From positions 2,428,667 to 2,492,666 of the forward strand of contig NZ_KB900626.1 in NCBI RefSeq assembly GCF_000379125.1: DNA of 64,000 nucleotides. The letters run 5' to 3'. Shown piece after piece: positions 33,075 to 42,619 of this stretch (the stretch's first letter is position 1; every line of letters starts with the position of its first letter). The notes below the pieces were generated by a model. It was given only the letters and a program-made list of their open reading frames with translations. It made no database searches and had not been told where the DNA came from. A program made the position numbers and the translations under genes. Origin of the DNA: Methylosinus sp. LW4 (GTDB lineage Bacteria > Pseudomonadota > Alphaproteobacteria > Rhizobiales > Beijerinckiaceae).

Positions 33075-35024
33075 ATGCCGCAGCTGCTCGTTCCGCTGAT
33101 CGCGGCGGCCGTCGAGGTCGCTGTGCCGGCCGCAGCGGCCACCGCCTTCGGCGCGGTCACATTCTCGACGATCGCCGCCACGGTCATCGTCACCGGCGCG
33201 CTCGCTGGAGCCGCCCTGGCGCTCGCGCCGCGCCATCGCCAGCAGGGGCAGCTGCCGCAATTGCCGCCGTCGCAGACGATGATGACGCGCGCATCGCCGG
33301 TGGCCAATCGTTTCTATGGCTTCGGTCTCGTCTCGGACGGTGGCGACTTTAGCTTTTACGAACTGGAAAACAGCTGGCTCGGAATGGCCGCCGTCATCGA
33401 CTGCGGGCCGATCGATGGAGTTGAGGCTTGGTATTGCGATAACGAGCTGCTGCCGCTCTCGAGCGGCTCCGCAGCCTATGCCTATGGCGCGCCGACGACC
33501 TCGATCGGCAGCGTCGATTTCGGCGATGGCGTGCAGTGGCCGCATTCCGGAATCAAATATACGCAGCGCTTTTCTTATATCTATTGGCAAGGCCAAATTC
33601 AGCAATTGCCGATCGGAACGGCCCCGAGCGTGTTTGTCGAGTTCCGCAAAGCGACCGATGCCGGCCGGCCTTCGACGCTCTTGCGGGAATTCTTCGGTGA
33701 TCATCCGCTCGGCGTTCGCCCGGATTACGCCTCCACCGTCATCAACTGGGGAGCCGACCACAAATGCTGCGGCCTCTCCATGGCCTATATGGTGGCGACG
33801 AAATATCAGACGATCGATCGCTTCAAGGTCTATCCCGAGGGCTTTCCGAAGTGGCGCTTCGTTCGGCGCGCAGCGCTCGCTTACGATCCGCGAGACCCGA
33901 CGCAGAGCTTCGGGGATAAATCCACCTGGAAATATTCCCGCAATCCGGCGATCTGCCGCGCTTGGCACCGCACCCACGAGGCTGGGTTTCGCAACACCGA
34001 AGACGAAATCGATTGGGACAGCTTCGCGGCCGCCGCTGATCGCTGCGATGAGCCGACGCCGAACTTCTACGGCGATAATGAGCCTTGGGCGCGCTGCGAT
34101 ATGCAGTTCAACACGGCGGAGGAGCGCCGCGCGGTCGAGGATCGCATCGATATCTCATGCGACGGATTCTTCTATCAAACCGAGTTCGGGAAATGGGCCT
34201 ACTGGATCTATGACGATCTCGAGCCCGATGTGACGTTCACCCTTCGCGACGTCTCGGCCGTCACGCGTGATCCGGTCGGCGGCGCTTATTCCGCCTCGTC
34301 GAAGTTCGTCGGCATTTATGTCGAGCCGCGGATGAATTTTCAGAACAACGACGGCCCGGCGGTGATCGACGACGCCGCCTATGACGCGATCGGAGAGCAG
34401 GTCGCCCAGCTCCAGCACGAGGCCATACAGAGCTTCTCGCAGAGCTATCGGCTCGCACATCGCTCGATGCGCCGCGTGAACTGCAAAGAGCGGCGCACGA
34501 TCATAGGCGGATGGTCCCTGCTCCGCGCCAGGCGCAAGCGCGTCTTGCGCTTCGACTGTCCAGAGATCGGCCTTTCCGGCAAGTTTTGGCTCGACGGCCC
34601 TATCGAGGTGACGCCGCAGCTCAATCGCGTAACGATCAAGGTCATCAAGCTGGCGAATGACGCATTCGATAACGTCACGCCGCCGAACGATCCCGTCAAT
34701 CCGACCGTTGCTGTTCCCGTGCCTGCCGGGCCAGCGATCGATAAGCCGGCGACGCCGACCCTTTCGGTGGTCACAGTGGCCGGCCAGAAGTTCATCCAGA
34801 TGTCGATCGCCGACCCCGGCAATGACGTCCTGATTCCGCATTTCCACTATCGCCGCGTGACCACACCAGAAAGCGCGTGGTCGATCGCGGATACGATCCT
34901 CGGCCGGTGGGCGCGCGAGACGGACGCTCTCGTGCTCGGGACCTATCAAGTCGAGGCATGGCTCACGTCGCCCTACGGCGAGGTCAGCCCCTTCTCGGAT
35001 ATGGCGACAATCGTCGTCTCCTGA
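33075..35024 (+). CDS. Tail-tip central hub protein (lambda J-like)
   Basis: A 649-residue protein starting with a hydrophobic Ala-rich segment (residues 1-50), followed by FYGFGLVSDGGDFSFYELEN, a core with many aromatic residues, a middle region (HRSMRRVNCKERRTIIGGWS), and a C-terminal fibronectin-like segment (PATPTLSVVTVAGQKFIQMS, GTYQVEAWLTSPYGEVSPFS). This is the usual tail-tip attachment protein immediately upstream of the fibre gene. Confidence 0.85.
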   Translation: MPQLLVPLIAAAVEVAVPAAAATAFGAVTFSTIAATVIVTGALAGAALALAPRHRQQGQLPQLPPSQTMMTRASPVANRFYGFGLVSDGGDFSFYELENSWLGMAAVIDCGPIDGVEAWYCDNELLPLSSGSAAYAYGAPTTSIGSVDFGDGVQWPHSGIKYTQRFSYIYWQGQIQQLPIGTAPSVFVEFRKATDAGRPSTLLREFFGDHPLGVRPDYASTVINWGADHKCCGLSMAYMVATKYQTIDRFKVYPEGFPKWRFVRRAALAYDPRDPTQSFGDKSTWKYSRNPAICRAWHRTHEAGFRNTEDEIDWDSFAAAADRCDEPTPNFYGDNEPWARCDMQFNTAEERRAVEDRIDISCDGFFYQTEFGKWAYWIYDDLEPDVTFTLRDVSAVTRDPVGGAYSASSKFVGIYVEPRMNFQNNDGPAVIDDAAYDAIGEQVAQLQHEAIQSFSQSYRLAHRSMRRVNCKERRTIIGGWSLLRARRKRVLRFDCPEIGLSGKFWLDGPIEVTPQLNRVTIKVIKLANDAFDNVTPPNDPVNPTVAVPVPAGPAIDKPATPTLSVVTVAGQKFIQMSIADPGNDVLIPHFHYRRVTTPESAWSIADTILGRWARETDALVLGTYQVEAWLTSPYGEVSPFSDMATIVVS

Positions 35025-35049
35025 CGAAATCCAAAAAGCAGAGGCTGAA

Positions 35050-38000
35050 ATGGCTGATCTGGCGGCGCTGTTCGCGTCGGCGTTTCGCGATCGTGTGACT
35101 CCCGGTGTCTCGGATTCGCCGCTCAATCGTCCGGCGAAACCAGAGCTTCGTGCGCTCGGCTCTTCTATCGCATCAGAGATCCTTTCGCGCTACCAAGCGC
35201 CGGTGACGGGCGTGCAATCGCGCACGCTCACCACGCCTCCCGTCAGTCCGTCGGCGGGTCAAAGATGGATTGTGCCGGCCGGCGCCACAGGCGCTTGGAG
35301 CGGACAGGCGGGGAAGGTTGCCGAGTGGTCCGGGTCGGCATGGACGTTGACGACGCCTACTGCGATTTTCTCGGCCTATGTGCTCGATGAAGCGCAGCTC
35401 TACGGCTATGACGGAACAGCCTGGAAAATCCTGACCGGAGCTGCGCTCATCTTTGCGCTGAAGAGCGACATGCTCGCAGTGACGACGGCGCCCGCAAACG
35501 TTCGCGCCGACGTTGTTTCCGACATTGTCGCCAAGACCGCTTATCGCAGCCGCGCGTCCAACATCGCGACGATTGTGACCGAGACGCCGCACAGCCTGAC
35601 GACCGGCGATAAGGTCAGCGTGCGCGCCCTCCGAGGATCGGGATACGCGGCGAGCAACGTTGCCGTCACTGTGGTCGACTATGCGACCTTCCGCTATTCG
35701 AGCCCCGGCGCAGATGAATCTCCGATCGCCGATATCGGCGGCCAGATTGACCGGAATGGCTCATTTGGGTCCGATGGCTTGGGCGGATGGGGCTGGAAAG
35801 GCGACCCGACAATCGACCCGAGCATCGCCGCGCAGCTCGGCAAGGCCGAAACGATCGTCGCCGATATCTCCACGCTGGCGACGCTTACTCAATACGTCAC
35901 CACTACGGGCACCCTTTCTACGACCGACGCGAATTGGCGCTCGTCGCCGATGCTGCAAGCGGCGCCCGGAGAGGTCTATGTCTTCTCTGGCCTCGGCAAC
36001 ACGGGCGTCTCCTCCGTCACTTTCTATAATGCGTCGGCGACGGCGCTCGAGACGCATGTGAGCGCCTCGAATTCGGCGATCTATAGCGGCTCCTTCACAG
36101 CGCCGGCTTCCACGGCTTTCGTCCGGTTCTGTTACGGCACGCTCGGCGCCGTTCCCTCATCGTTCAGAGGCTCGATCAGCGGAGCGCCGCTCTATCTCGC
36201 TACGCGCGGTCAGGCGGTCGAGCTGATCGGCCGCGCCACGAGCTCCGGCTATCTTGGAGCGACCGGCGTCCTCGCAAGCTCGGACACCAACTGGATCTAT
36301 AGCGGCTTCCTGCCGGTCGCGCCGGACGACACAATCATCTTCACGCTCTACGGCAACTCCGCCGTGGGGAACGTGTGCTTTTACGACGCAAACAAGCAGT
36401 TCATTTCCGCCAAGATCGGCTCCTCGGTGGCGCCGCTTGCCGATGTGGTCGACGGCGCCATTCGCGCGCCGGCCGGTTCCGCCTATCTGCGCGTTTCCAC
36501 GGCGTCCACCGCGTTTCAACCGACGCTCGCGCAAACCGTCAAGCTGGTCACGACGTCGGCGGCGACGTGGGAGGCGTTGAGAGCGCTCTCTGATCGCGTC
36601 GATAGCGGCCAAGCCGTCGAGCTGATGGACTACGCCACCAACGTCGGATACTTCGGCCCGACGGGCGTCTTCACATCCGACGCGAATTGGGTGTGCACGA
36701 GCCTCCTGCCCGTCGAGGCCGGAGACGCCATCACATATAAGCTCTGGGGCCATTCGCTCGTCGGCAGCATCTGCTTCTTCGACAAGACGGGGACGTTCTT
36801 GTCCTCCGTCGTGGGCGGCGTCGTCGGCAGTCTGCTGGCCTACTTGTTCGAGGGCGTCGCAGTCGCGCCCGCTGATACCGCATATGTGCGCATTTCGACC
36901 GCGTCGGCCTCCTTTCATCCGACGCCGACGCAAACCGCCCGCCTGCCCGTAACGGTCGGCCGCGTCTGGGGCGAGGTCAACGCCACGGCCAATGCCAAAT
37001 TCGCGCTCGCGCCATTCAAGGCGCCGCGGCAATTGCAGCTCCAAGCGACCGACAAAATCCTGCTCTACGGCGACAGTCTTTCGTCCGCAGACTATACGGG
37101 ATACGCCGATGCGATGGCCGATCTCACGGGCGTCAGCGTCTACGCTGGTGGCTTCTCGGGCTATACGACGGCGCAGCTCGCCGCGAACGCTCAGCTACAA
37201 CGCATCTGGGATTATGGCGCCAGGGTTGTCGTGGTGCTGATCGGTGGCAATGACACCGGCGCGGCCGGCACGGTCGGCACTTTCGGCGCCATTGCCGGCG
37301 AGTCAATCGTCCCAGAGACGGATATTAGCGCTGATTATGCGGGCTCGACGCTCATCCAAGCGATCAGCCACATCATCCGCAAGTTCAAGGCTCGCTACGA
37401 CAATATTCGCGTTCGCGCCAATCTCACCGGCTCGGAGACGGAGGCGGAGCGTGACGCAAAGATCGCCCCCCTGCTGAAGCCCGTTCTCGTCTTCGCGACC
37501 TCGCTCCCCCAAAAGCGCATCGATTCGGCGAATGCTTATTCGCAAGCGGAAAATTGGGAACGCAAGCGACGGGCCGTTGTCGAATGCTGTGACCGCTATG
37601 AGGTCCATTGCGTCGACCTCATGCGCGCGACGTCGCCCGATATGAGCGTCGAGCCCTATTGGACGTCGCCAACCGACACGGTGAACAACCGCGGCGTCTG
37701 GTTCATGGACGGCCTGCACCCGAACAAATATCTGTTTCGCAAAATGGCCGAGATCATCGGCGCCGATGTCGGAATCGCGACCAATGTCGACCTCGCCTTT
37801 CTTAGTCCGGCGACATTCGCGATGGATCAGCTCGCCGCCGATTACCGCGTCTATCAGCGCCAAACGGCTTCCGGCGGCGGTGGCGGCCTCGGCTTCGGGC
37901 AGGTGGCTATCACCGCCAGCGTCTCGGTGCCGGGCCAAATCTGGGCGCGGTGCCGTTCAGCGGCAGATGGCTCGACGATCCTGCAAGCGCCCTGGCGCGC

Positions 38001-39483
38001 GGCGCTGACGCGCGTCGCCGGCGCGCAGACGCTGAATATTCAGGGCGTCGATGCTCGCACTGGCTGGTTCTATCTGGACTTGTCGGGGGATGGAACGACG
38101 TGGCAACTCGGGATGACGAAAATCGGCATGGGCCGCGTCATCGGTCTCGCCGGACAATCGCTGGCTGTTCGCATGCTTGGGCGCATAACCGACACTGCGA
38201 CCAATTCATCACTCAGCGTCTCCATCAGCCCGAATGCCTCAGTTTACGCGACCTACGAAGATTCGTCCCGCACAGTGTCTTCGCCGGCGTGGGCGCTTCC
38301 TGCCGACGCCACAAACTATGACAGCACGTTCGCATCTGAGTTCCTGCGTCGCGAGGTCGCGGCTTCCGGCGTCAACTGCGCGCTCGTCGGACACGCAGTC
38401 GGAGGATCGTGGATATCGACGTGGGTTCCGAGCGGCGACGCTTACAACGTCGCCTCGCTACGCGCCGTGCTGGATGCGGTTGGAGGGTTCGAGGCGTTCA
38501 TCTGGTTTCAGGGTCACACGGACGCTGGCAACGGTATGGACCGAGCCACCTACGCCGGCTATCTGGCCCTGGTTATCGCCGATCTGCAGGCTCACAATGT
38601 CGTGCGCGGCTCGCAGTTTCAACTGTTGCTGTGCGCGATCCCGAATATCAACAGCTCGTCGTGGGGCTATAACATCCAGCGTGACGAGATCAGGCAGGCT
38701 CAGCTCGAATACGCCAAGGCGCGCAATGCGCTTTACAGTCAGCCGATGAATCTCGATCTCATCGACGGGGTTCACCAGACGCAGGCCGGCAGCGTGACTT
38801 TGGGTCGGCGCTTCTCTGACTCGTTCCACGGCATTGTCTACCAGTTGCCCACGCTCACCGGGACGAGCCCGACCTATGCAGCGGCGTCGCCCACCTCTTT
38901 CGGTCAAAGCCTCACCGGGGGCTATGGCTTTTCGGCTGACCCTGACGATAGCATCACACCCGGCGTCATCTGGACGCTGGAGGCGCGTTTCAAAACATCC
39001 ACCACGCCCAGCACGGTGCAAGTGATCTGCGGTCAACCTAACAAAGGGTGGATCGGCGTCGCCACGGACGGAAAACTGGTCGGCAACGTCGCGCCTTCCG
39101 GCGGCGGCAGTGTCTACGTCAACGGCACTGGACCGTCAGGGGGTGGAACTAATCCAGTCGTCACCGATGGCAACACGCATCATGTGGCTCTTGTCGTCAC
39201 GCGCTTCCTCACGTCCCTCTATTTGGACGGCGCTCTTATCGGCACGGTCATGAACGAAGTCAGCGGCATCGCCGGAAACGCGCGCTTCGGCATCGGCACA
39301 ATCGATCTCGCTACGCCCGGCGATTACGTCTTCGCAGGCACGATCGACGAAGTCGCCATCTGGTTCGACGACCACTATACGGGAGCGTTCACTCCGCCGA
39401 CTGCACCTTACACCGGCCTCGAACTCGGGCTCGGCATGGTTTGGCATCTCGACGGCAACCTCAACCGTGTGGCGCCGGGTTAA
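35050..39483 (+). CDS. Tail fibre with two SGNH esterase domains and LamG end
   Basis: The 1,477-residue fibre contains: a DUF2793-like virion-binding N-terminus (about 50-135), three related beta modules (starting near 277, 387 and 520), a GDSL esterase domain (about 665-905; Ser676 in GDSLSS, GGND at 732-735, Asp887 and His890 in DGLH), a sialate-O-acetylesterase-like domain (about 1020-1270; Ser1037 in AGQS, QGHTD at 1154-1158, Asp1239 and His1242 in DGVH), and a LamG/concanavalin-like C-terminus (about 1310-1470). It should bind and de-acetylate host surface polysaccharide. Both catalytic sets look complete. Confidence 0.88.
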   Translation: MADLAALFASAFRDRVTPGVSDSPLNRPAKPELRALGSSIASEILSRYQAPVTGVQSRTLTTPPVSPSAGQRWIVPAGATGAWSGQAGKVAEWSGSAWTLTTPTAIFSAYVLDEAQLYGYDGTAWKILTGAALIFALKSDMLAVTTAPANVRADVVSDIVAKTAYRSRASNIATIVTETPHSLTTGDKVSVRALRGSGYAASNVAVTVVDYATFRYSSPGADESPIADIGGQIDRNGSFGSDGLGGWGWKGDPTIDPSIAAQLGKAETIVADISTLATLTQYVTTTGTLSTTDANWRSSPMLQAAPGEVYVFSGLGNTGVSSVTFYNASATALETHVSASNSAIYSGSFTAPASTAFVRFCYGTLGAVPSSFRGSISGAPLYLATRGQAVELIGRATSSGYLGATGVLASSDTNWIYSGFLPVAPDDTIIFTLYGNSAVGNVCFYDANKQFISAKIGSSVAPLADVVDGAIRAPAGSAYLRVSTASTAFQPTLAQTVKLVTTSAATWEALRALSDRVDSGQAVELMDYATNVGYFGPTGVFTSDANWVCTSLLPVEAGDAITYKLWGHSLVGSICFFDKTGTFLSSVVGGVVGSLLAYLFEGVAVAPADTAYVRISTASASFHPTPTQTARLPVTVGRVWGEVNATANAKFALAPFKAPRQLQLQATDKILLYGDSLSSADYTGYADAMADLTGVSVYAGGFSGYTTAQLAANAQLQRIWDYGARVVVVLIGGNDTGAAGTVGTFGAIAGESIVPETDISADYAGSTLIQAISHIIRKFKARYDNIRVRANLTGSETEAERDAKIAPLLKPVLVFATSLPQKRIDSANAYSQAENWERKRRAVVECCDRYEVHCVDLMRATSPDMSVEPYWTSPTDTVNNRGVWFMDGLHPNKYLFRKMAEIIGADVGIATNVDLAFLSPATFAMDQLAADYRVYQRQTASGGGGGLGFGQVAITASVSVPGQIWARCRSAADGSTILQAPWRAALTRVAGAQTLNIQGVDARTGWFYLDLSGDGTTWQLGMTKIGMGRVIGLAGQSLAVRMLGRITDTATNSSLSVSISPNASVYATYEDSSRTVSSPAWALPADATNYDSTFASEFLRREVAASGVNCALVGHAVGGSWISTWVPSGDAYNVASLRAVLDAVGGFEAFIWFQGHTDAGNGMDRATYAGYLALVIADLQAHNVVRGSQFQLLLCAIPNINSSSWGYNIQRDEIRQAQLEYAKARNALYSQPMNLDLIDGVHQTQAGSVTLGRRFSDSFHGIVYQLPTLTGTSPTYAAASPTSFGQSLTGGYGFSADPDDSITPGVIWTLEARFKTSTTPSTVQVICGQPNKGWIGVATDGKLVGNVAPSGGGSVYVNGTGPSGGGTNPVVTDGNTHHVALVVTRFLTSLYLDGALIGTVMNEVSGIAGNARFGIGTIDLATPGDYVFAGTIDEVAIWFDDHYTGAFTPPTAPYTGLELGLGMVWHLDGNLNRVAPG

Positions 39484-39560
39484 ACGGGCAGCGCCGGCTT
39501 GCGGCACATCCTGTAAATCGCATAGCTTGCCCCGACTTCGCATTTCATCGAAGGAAGTTC

Positions 39561-40685
39561 ATGAGCGGGCCGAGCGGCGCGGCAGAGCGCCTGGAATATA
39601 TCGACGCACTGCGCGGCTATGCCCTCTTGGGAGTGATCGCGGTCCATGTGAGCCAGGCCGTCATCGGCTTCACCGGCCCACTGCAAGCGCTCGCGAGCAG
39701 CGGACGATACGGGGTCCAGCTCTTCTTCGTTGTCAGCGGATTCGCCATGATGGCGTCATGGGAGGCCCGGCGCGATGGCGTTCGCGCATTCTATGTGCGG
39801 AGACTTTTCCGAATTGCGCCAATGTTTTGGCTCGCCATCGTCGCCTACCTCGGGATCTACGGCCTGCGCCCGAGATATTGGGCGCCCGATGGCGTTTCAT
39901 GGGGCGACGTTCTGTCGACAGTGGCCTTTGTGCATGGCGCGGCCCCGCAAACGGTCAATAGCGTGGTGCCTGGCGGGTGGTCGATCGCGGCGGAGATGGC
40001 CTTCTACGCCATTTTCCCGTTCGTCGCGCCTTGCCTGAAATCGCTCGCCTCGACCGCCCTGGCCTTCGCAGCGGCCATTGGAGTGGCCTTCTGGTTTCGG
40101 GCCTACGTCGGCTCCGAAGGCGGTGATTATCTGTTGGAATCCTTCACCTACTTCGCATTCCCGAGCCAGCTGCCGGCTTTCTTGATCGGCGCCGCCGCCT
40201 ATCGAGCATTGCAGGAATGCGTCACCCCAAGGGCGGCTGGCGTCGCCTGCGTGATCGGCTCCGCATGTTGCGTGTTCGGCATGCCCCTGACGGAAGACTT
40301 CTTCGGGCGCCACTTCATCTACGCCGCGGCCTTCGGCGCTCTGGTCGTCGGGCTCGGCAGCGGCGCCGCGAAGGCAATAGCAAACAGGCCCATGGCATGG
40401 CTCGGCAAGGTCTCCTACGGAGGGTATCTCTGGCACTTCGCCATTATCGAGGCAGCGATCAAAGTGAATAACGCGATCTGCAAGCTTCGCGGCGACGCCT
40501 GCAGCGTAAAACTCATGGACGATAATTTATCGTTCGTTCTGATGTTCTGCGCAGTCTTGGCGGTGACAGCGGCGCTCGCCGCCGTCACGTATCACGCCAT
40601 CGAACGGCCCATGATCGCCAAAGGACGGCGTCTCGCCCAGCGTTGGCAACGCCGCGCGAAGGCAGCTGTCGCTGCGACGGCGTAG
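39561..40685 (+). CDS. Membrane O-acyltransferase (acyltransferase-3 family)
   Basis: A 374-residue, roughly ten-helix membrane protein of the OafA/acyltransferase-3 family. The catalytic Arg-x10-His is present (Arg18 and His29 in LRGYALLGVIAVHV), with FFVVSGFAMM next. It moves acetyl groups to surface sugars such as O-antigen or capsule. AAGGAAG precedes the ATG. Sitting between tail fibre and endolysin, it is a classic lysogenic-conversion gene that would change the phage receptor. Confidence 0.92.
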   Translation: MSGPSGAAERLEYIDALRGYALLGVIAVHVSQAVIGFTGPLQALASSGRYGVQLFFVVSGFAMMASWEARRDGVRAFYVRRLFRIAPMFWLAIVAYLGIYGLRPRYWAPDGVSWGDVLSTVAFVHGAAPQTVNSVVPGGWSIAAEMAFYAIFPFVAPCLKSLASTALAFAAAIGVAFWFRAYVGSEGGDYLLESFTYFAFPSQLPAFLIGAAAYRALQECVTPRAAGVACVIGSACCVFGMPLTEDFFGRHFIYAAAFGALVVGLGSGAAKAIANRPMAWLGKVSYGGYLWHFAIIEAAIKVNNAICKLRGDACSVKLMDDNLSFVLMFCAVLAVTAALAAVTYHAIERPMIAKGRRLAQRWQRRAKAAVAATA

Positions 40686-40830
40686 CAGCTCCATCATCTC
40701 ACAGTCGTCGGCGACCTCCGAGCTCGGCTAAGCCGCGTATAGACCAGCGCTTTCCTGACATTACAGCATCGCGCCCGCGATTCTCGCGGCGCTTTCGCGC
40801 GCCCATGCGCGCTCTTCCCAGAGGTGGATA

Positions 40831-41850
40831 ATGACCGATTGGAACGCCGTCATCCGCGCGACCGCAGACCCGCGCGCGAAGAAGAAGCCGGACGCCGCAA
40901 TCATCGGCATGATCGCGGATCATGCGGACGATCAATTCCCGACGTGGGGCTTCACGACGATCCGGCGCCAGGCCGCACTGCTCGCGCATATTTGCGTCGA
41001 GACCGCGAATTTCACGACGCTCGAGGAAAATCTGAATTACTCGGCCGAGCGGCTACATGAGGTCTGGTCGAAGCGCTTTCCGACTGTCGAAAGCGCGGCG
41101 CTCTTCGCGCACAATCCGCGCGCGCTGGCGAACAAGGTCTATGGCGGCAGAATGGGCAATCGCGCCGGCACGGATGACGGATGGCTCAACCGTGGAAAGG
41201 GCCTCTTGCAGTCGACGGGCCACGACAATGCCGTCGAGCTGGGAAAGAAGCTTGGCGTCTCGCCCGAAGTCGCGAGTGCCTGGCTGATGCATCCAGATCA
41301 CGCGCTCGAATGCGCGTGCGCTCTCTTTGTGCTGCTCGGCGCCATGCCGGCAGCGGATAGCGGCGATGTCGTCGTGCAAACGAAGCGCATCAATAACGGC
41401 AAAAATGGATTGGTCGATCGCCAAGCCGCCGCGCGCCGCGCGCTGCGCGCTCTGACGCGTGAGACGTCGCGCGCCACGGCGGCGCAGGATAGCGTCGAGC
41501 CAGCGGAGCCCCCGGCTTCGGTGCGCGACCTTCGCGCGGCCGGCTCGCGCACGATCAAGGGCGCCGATCAGGCGCAGCAAGGCGTCGCCGGCGCAATGGT
41601 CTCCGTCGCCGGCGCCACGGCCGCTCTGTCGCAGATCAAGGATGTCGCCGACCAGGCGCAAGAGGCCGCGACGGCCGTGCAGAGCGGCGTCTCCGCCCTA
41701 GAGGCGCTGCGCGATTATTGGCCGCTGCTCGCCGTCGTCGGCCTTTCCGCCGCCGCCGCCTATTTCGTCTGGCGCGCCTGGCGCGGCGCGTCGCTCGTCA
41801 AAGCCGCGCGCGTCGACGACGCGGCGTTCGGCCTCAATATCGGGAGGTGA
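40831..41850 (+). CDS. GH19-type endolysin with C-terminal membrane anchor
   Basis: Residues 1-210 are a chitinase-like GH19 muramidase domain: HICVETANFTTLEENLNYSA (Glu57 and Glu66 as likely catalytic pair), KVYGGRMGN, and NRGKGLLQSTGHDNA. Residues 210-290 are a Ser/Ala-rich coiled segment, and residues 295-316 a single hydrophobic helix followed by a basic stretch. No signal peptide. The extra anchor makes it longer than usual phage GH19 enzymes (about 200). Ribosome site GAGGTGG precedes the ATG. Confidence 0.9.
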   Translation: MTDWNAVIRATADPRAKKKPDAAIIGMIADHADDQFPTWGFTTIRRQAALLAHICVETANFTTLEENLNYSAERLHEVWSKRFPTVESAALFAHNPRALANKVYGGRMGNRAGTDDGWLNRGKGLLQSTGHDNAVELGKKLGVSPEVASAWLMHPDHALECACALFVLLGAMPAADSGDVVVQTKRINNGKNGLVDRQAAARRALRALTRETSRATAAQDSVEPAEPPASVRDLRAAGSRTIKGADQAQQGVAGAMVSVAGATAALSQIKDVADQAQEAATAVQSGVSALEALRDYWPLLAVVGLSAAAAYFVWRAWRGASLVKAARVDDAAFGLNIGR

Positions 41851-41855
41851 GCGCC

Positions 41856-41984
41856 ATGCTCGAGATCATCAAAACGGCCGCGGAAGTCGTTGGAGCATCC
41901 GTTGCGATCGGGCTCGCCGTCGGCATAGGCGCCCCGTTGCTCTACGCCGGCTGGCTCGCCATTCGCCGCAAGTCGATCAACTGA
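41856..41984 (+). CDS. 42-residue single-helix membrane protein (holin candidate)
   Basis: The peptide has one strong hydrophobic helix (VVGASVAIGLAVGIGAPLLY) and a basic C-terminus (AIRRKSIN). GGGAGG lies 8 bases upstream. Its place right after the endolysin and before the spanins makes it a candidate pinholin or antiholin; no family match seen. Confidence 0.65.
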   Translation: MLEIIKTAAEVVGASVAIGLAVGIGAPLLYAGWLAIRRKSIN

Positions 41985-41993
41985 GGGCGCGCC

Positions 41994-42380
41994 ATGCCGA
42001 TCTTCGCCCTCCTCCCCATGCTGGTGAAGGGCGCGCTCGACGCGCTCTTCGCCGCTGTCCGCACGCCGATCGGCGCGGCCGCCGTCGCCGCCGGCCTCAC
42101 TTGGCTCGTCATCGGCCATAATGAGCGCGCCGCCTACTCGGCGCGCGCGGAAGCGCTGCGCCTCGAGCTCCAACGCGCGGCCGACGCCGAGCATGCGCGG
42201 CGCGAATCGGCGATCGGCGCGGCCGACGCCGCAGGCCGCGCCGAATCGAACGCCCTCGCCCGCAAAAATCTCGATCTCGAAATCCAACTGAAGGAAGCCG
42301 TCGATGCGTCCGCCGCTCTCGATCGTAGCCCTTGCCTTACTCGCGACAGCGTCATGCGCCTCGAAAGACTCGCCCGATAG
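41994..42380 (+). CDS. Inner-membrane spanin (Rz-like)
   Basis: A 128-residue protein with an N-terminal membrane helix (IGAAAVAAGLTWLVIG) followed by an Ala/Glu/Arg coiled coil (residues 45-105), the i-spanin layout. The outer-membrane partner gene begins inside its 3' end in another frame. Together they fuse the two membranes in the last step of lysis. Confidence 0.8.
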   Translation: MPIFALLPMLVKGALDALFAAVRTPIGAAAVAAGLTWLVIGHNERAAYSARAEALRLELQRAADAEHARRESAIGAADAAGRAESNALARKNLDLEIQLKEAVDASAALDRSPCLTRDSVMRLERLAR

Positions 42381-42612
42381 CAGCCTGACCGAGCCGGTGC
42401 GCGAGCTGGCGCGCGCCGAGGCACCCGGCGATCTCGATAAGCCGTGCGAGAAACCCTCGCCGCTGCCGCCACGCGCGCTCGCCGCCGGCGAGGTCGAGCG
42501 GCTGTGGGGCCGTGATCGCGTCGCGCTGACTAGCTGCGGCGAGCGCCACGCTGCGAATGTGCGCTGGCGGCACGCCAGAGACGCAGGGCTCGCCGGCATG
42601 GCGAGAAAGTGA
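42304..42612 (+). CDS. Outer-membrane spanin lipoprotein (Rz1-like)
   Basis: A 102-residue product with a lipoprotein signal (MRPPLSIVALALLATASC, lipid Cys at residue 18) and a Pro-rich mature part (DKPCEKPSPLPPRALAAGE). It overlaps the i-spanin gene by 77 bases in the +1 frame, the usual embedded Rz/Rz1 arrangement. Confidence 0.82.
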   Translation: MRPPLSIVALALLATASCASKDSPDSSLTEPVRELARAEAPGDLDKPCEKPSPLPPRALAAGEVERLWGRDRVALTSCGERHAANVRWRHARDAGLAGMARK

Positions 42613-42619
42613 GGGCGAC

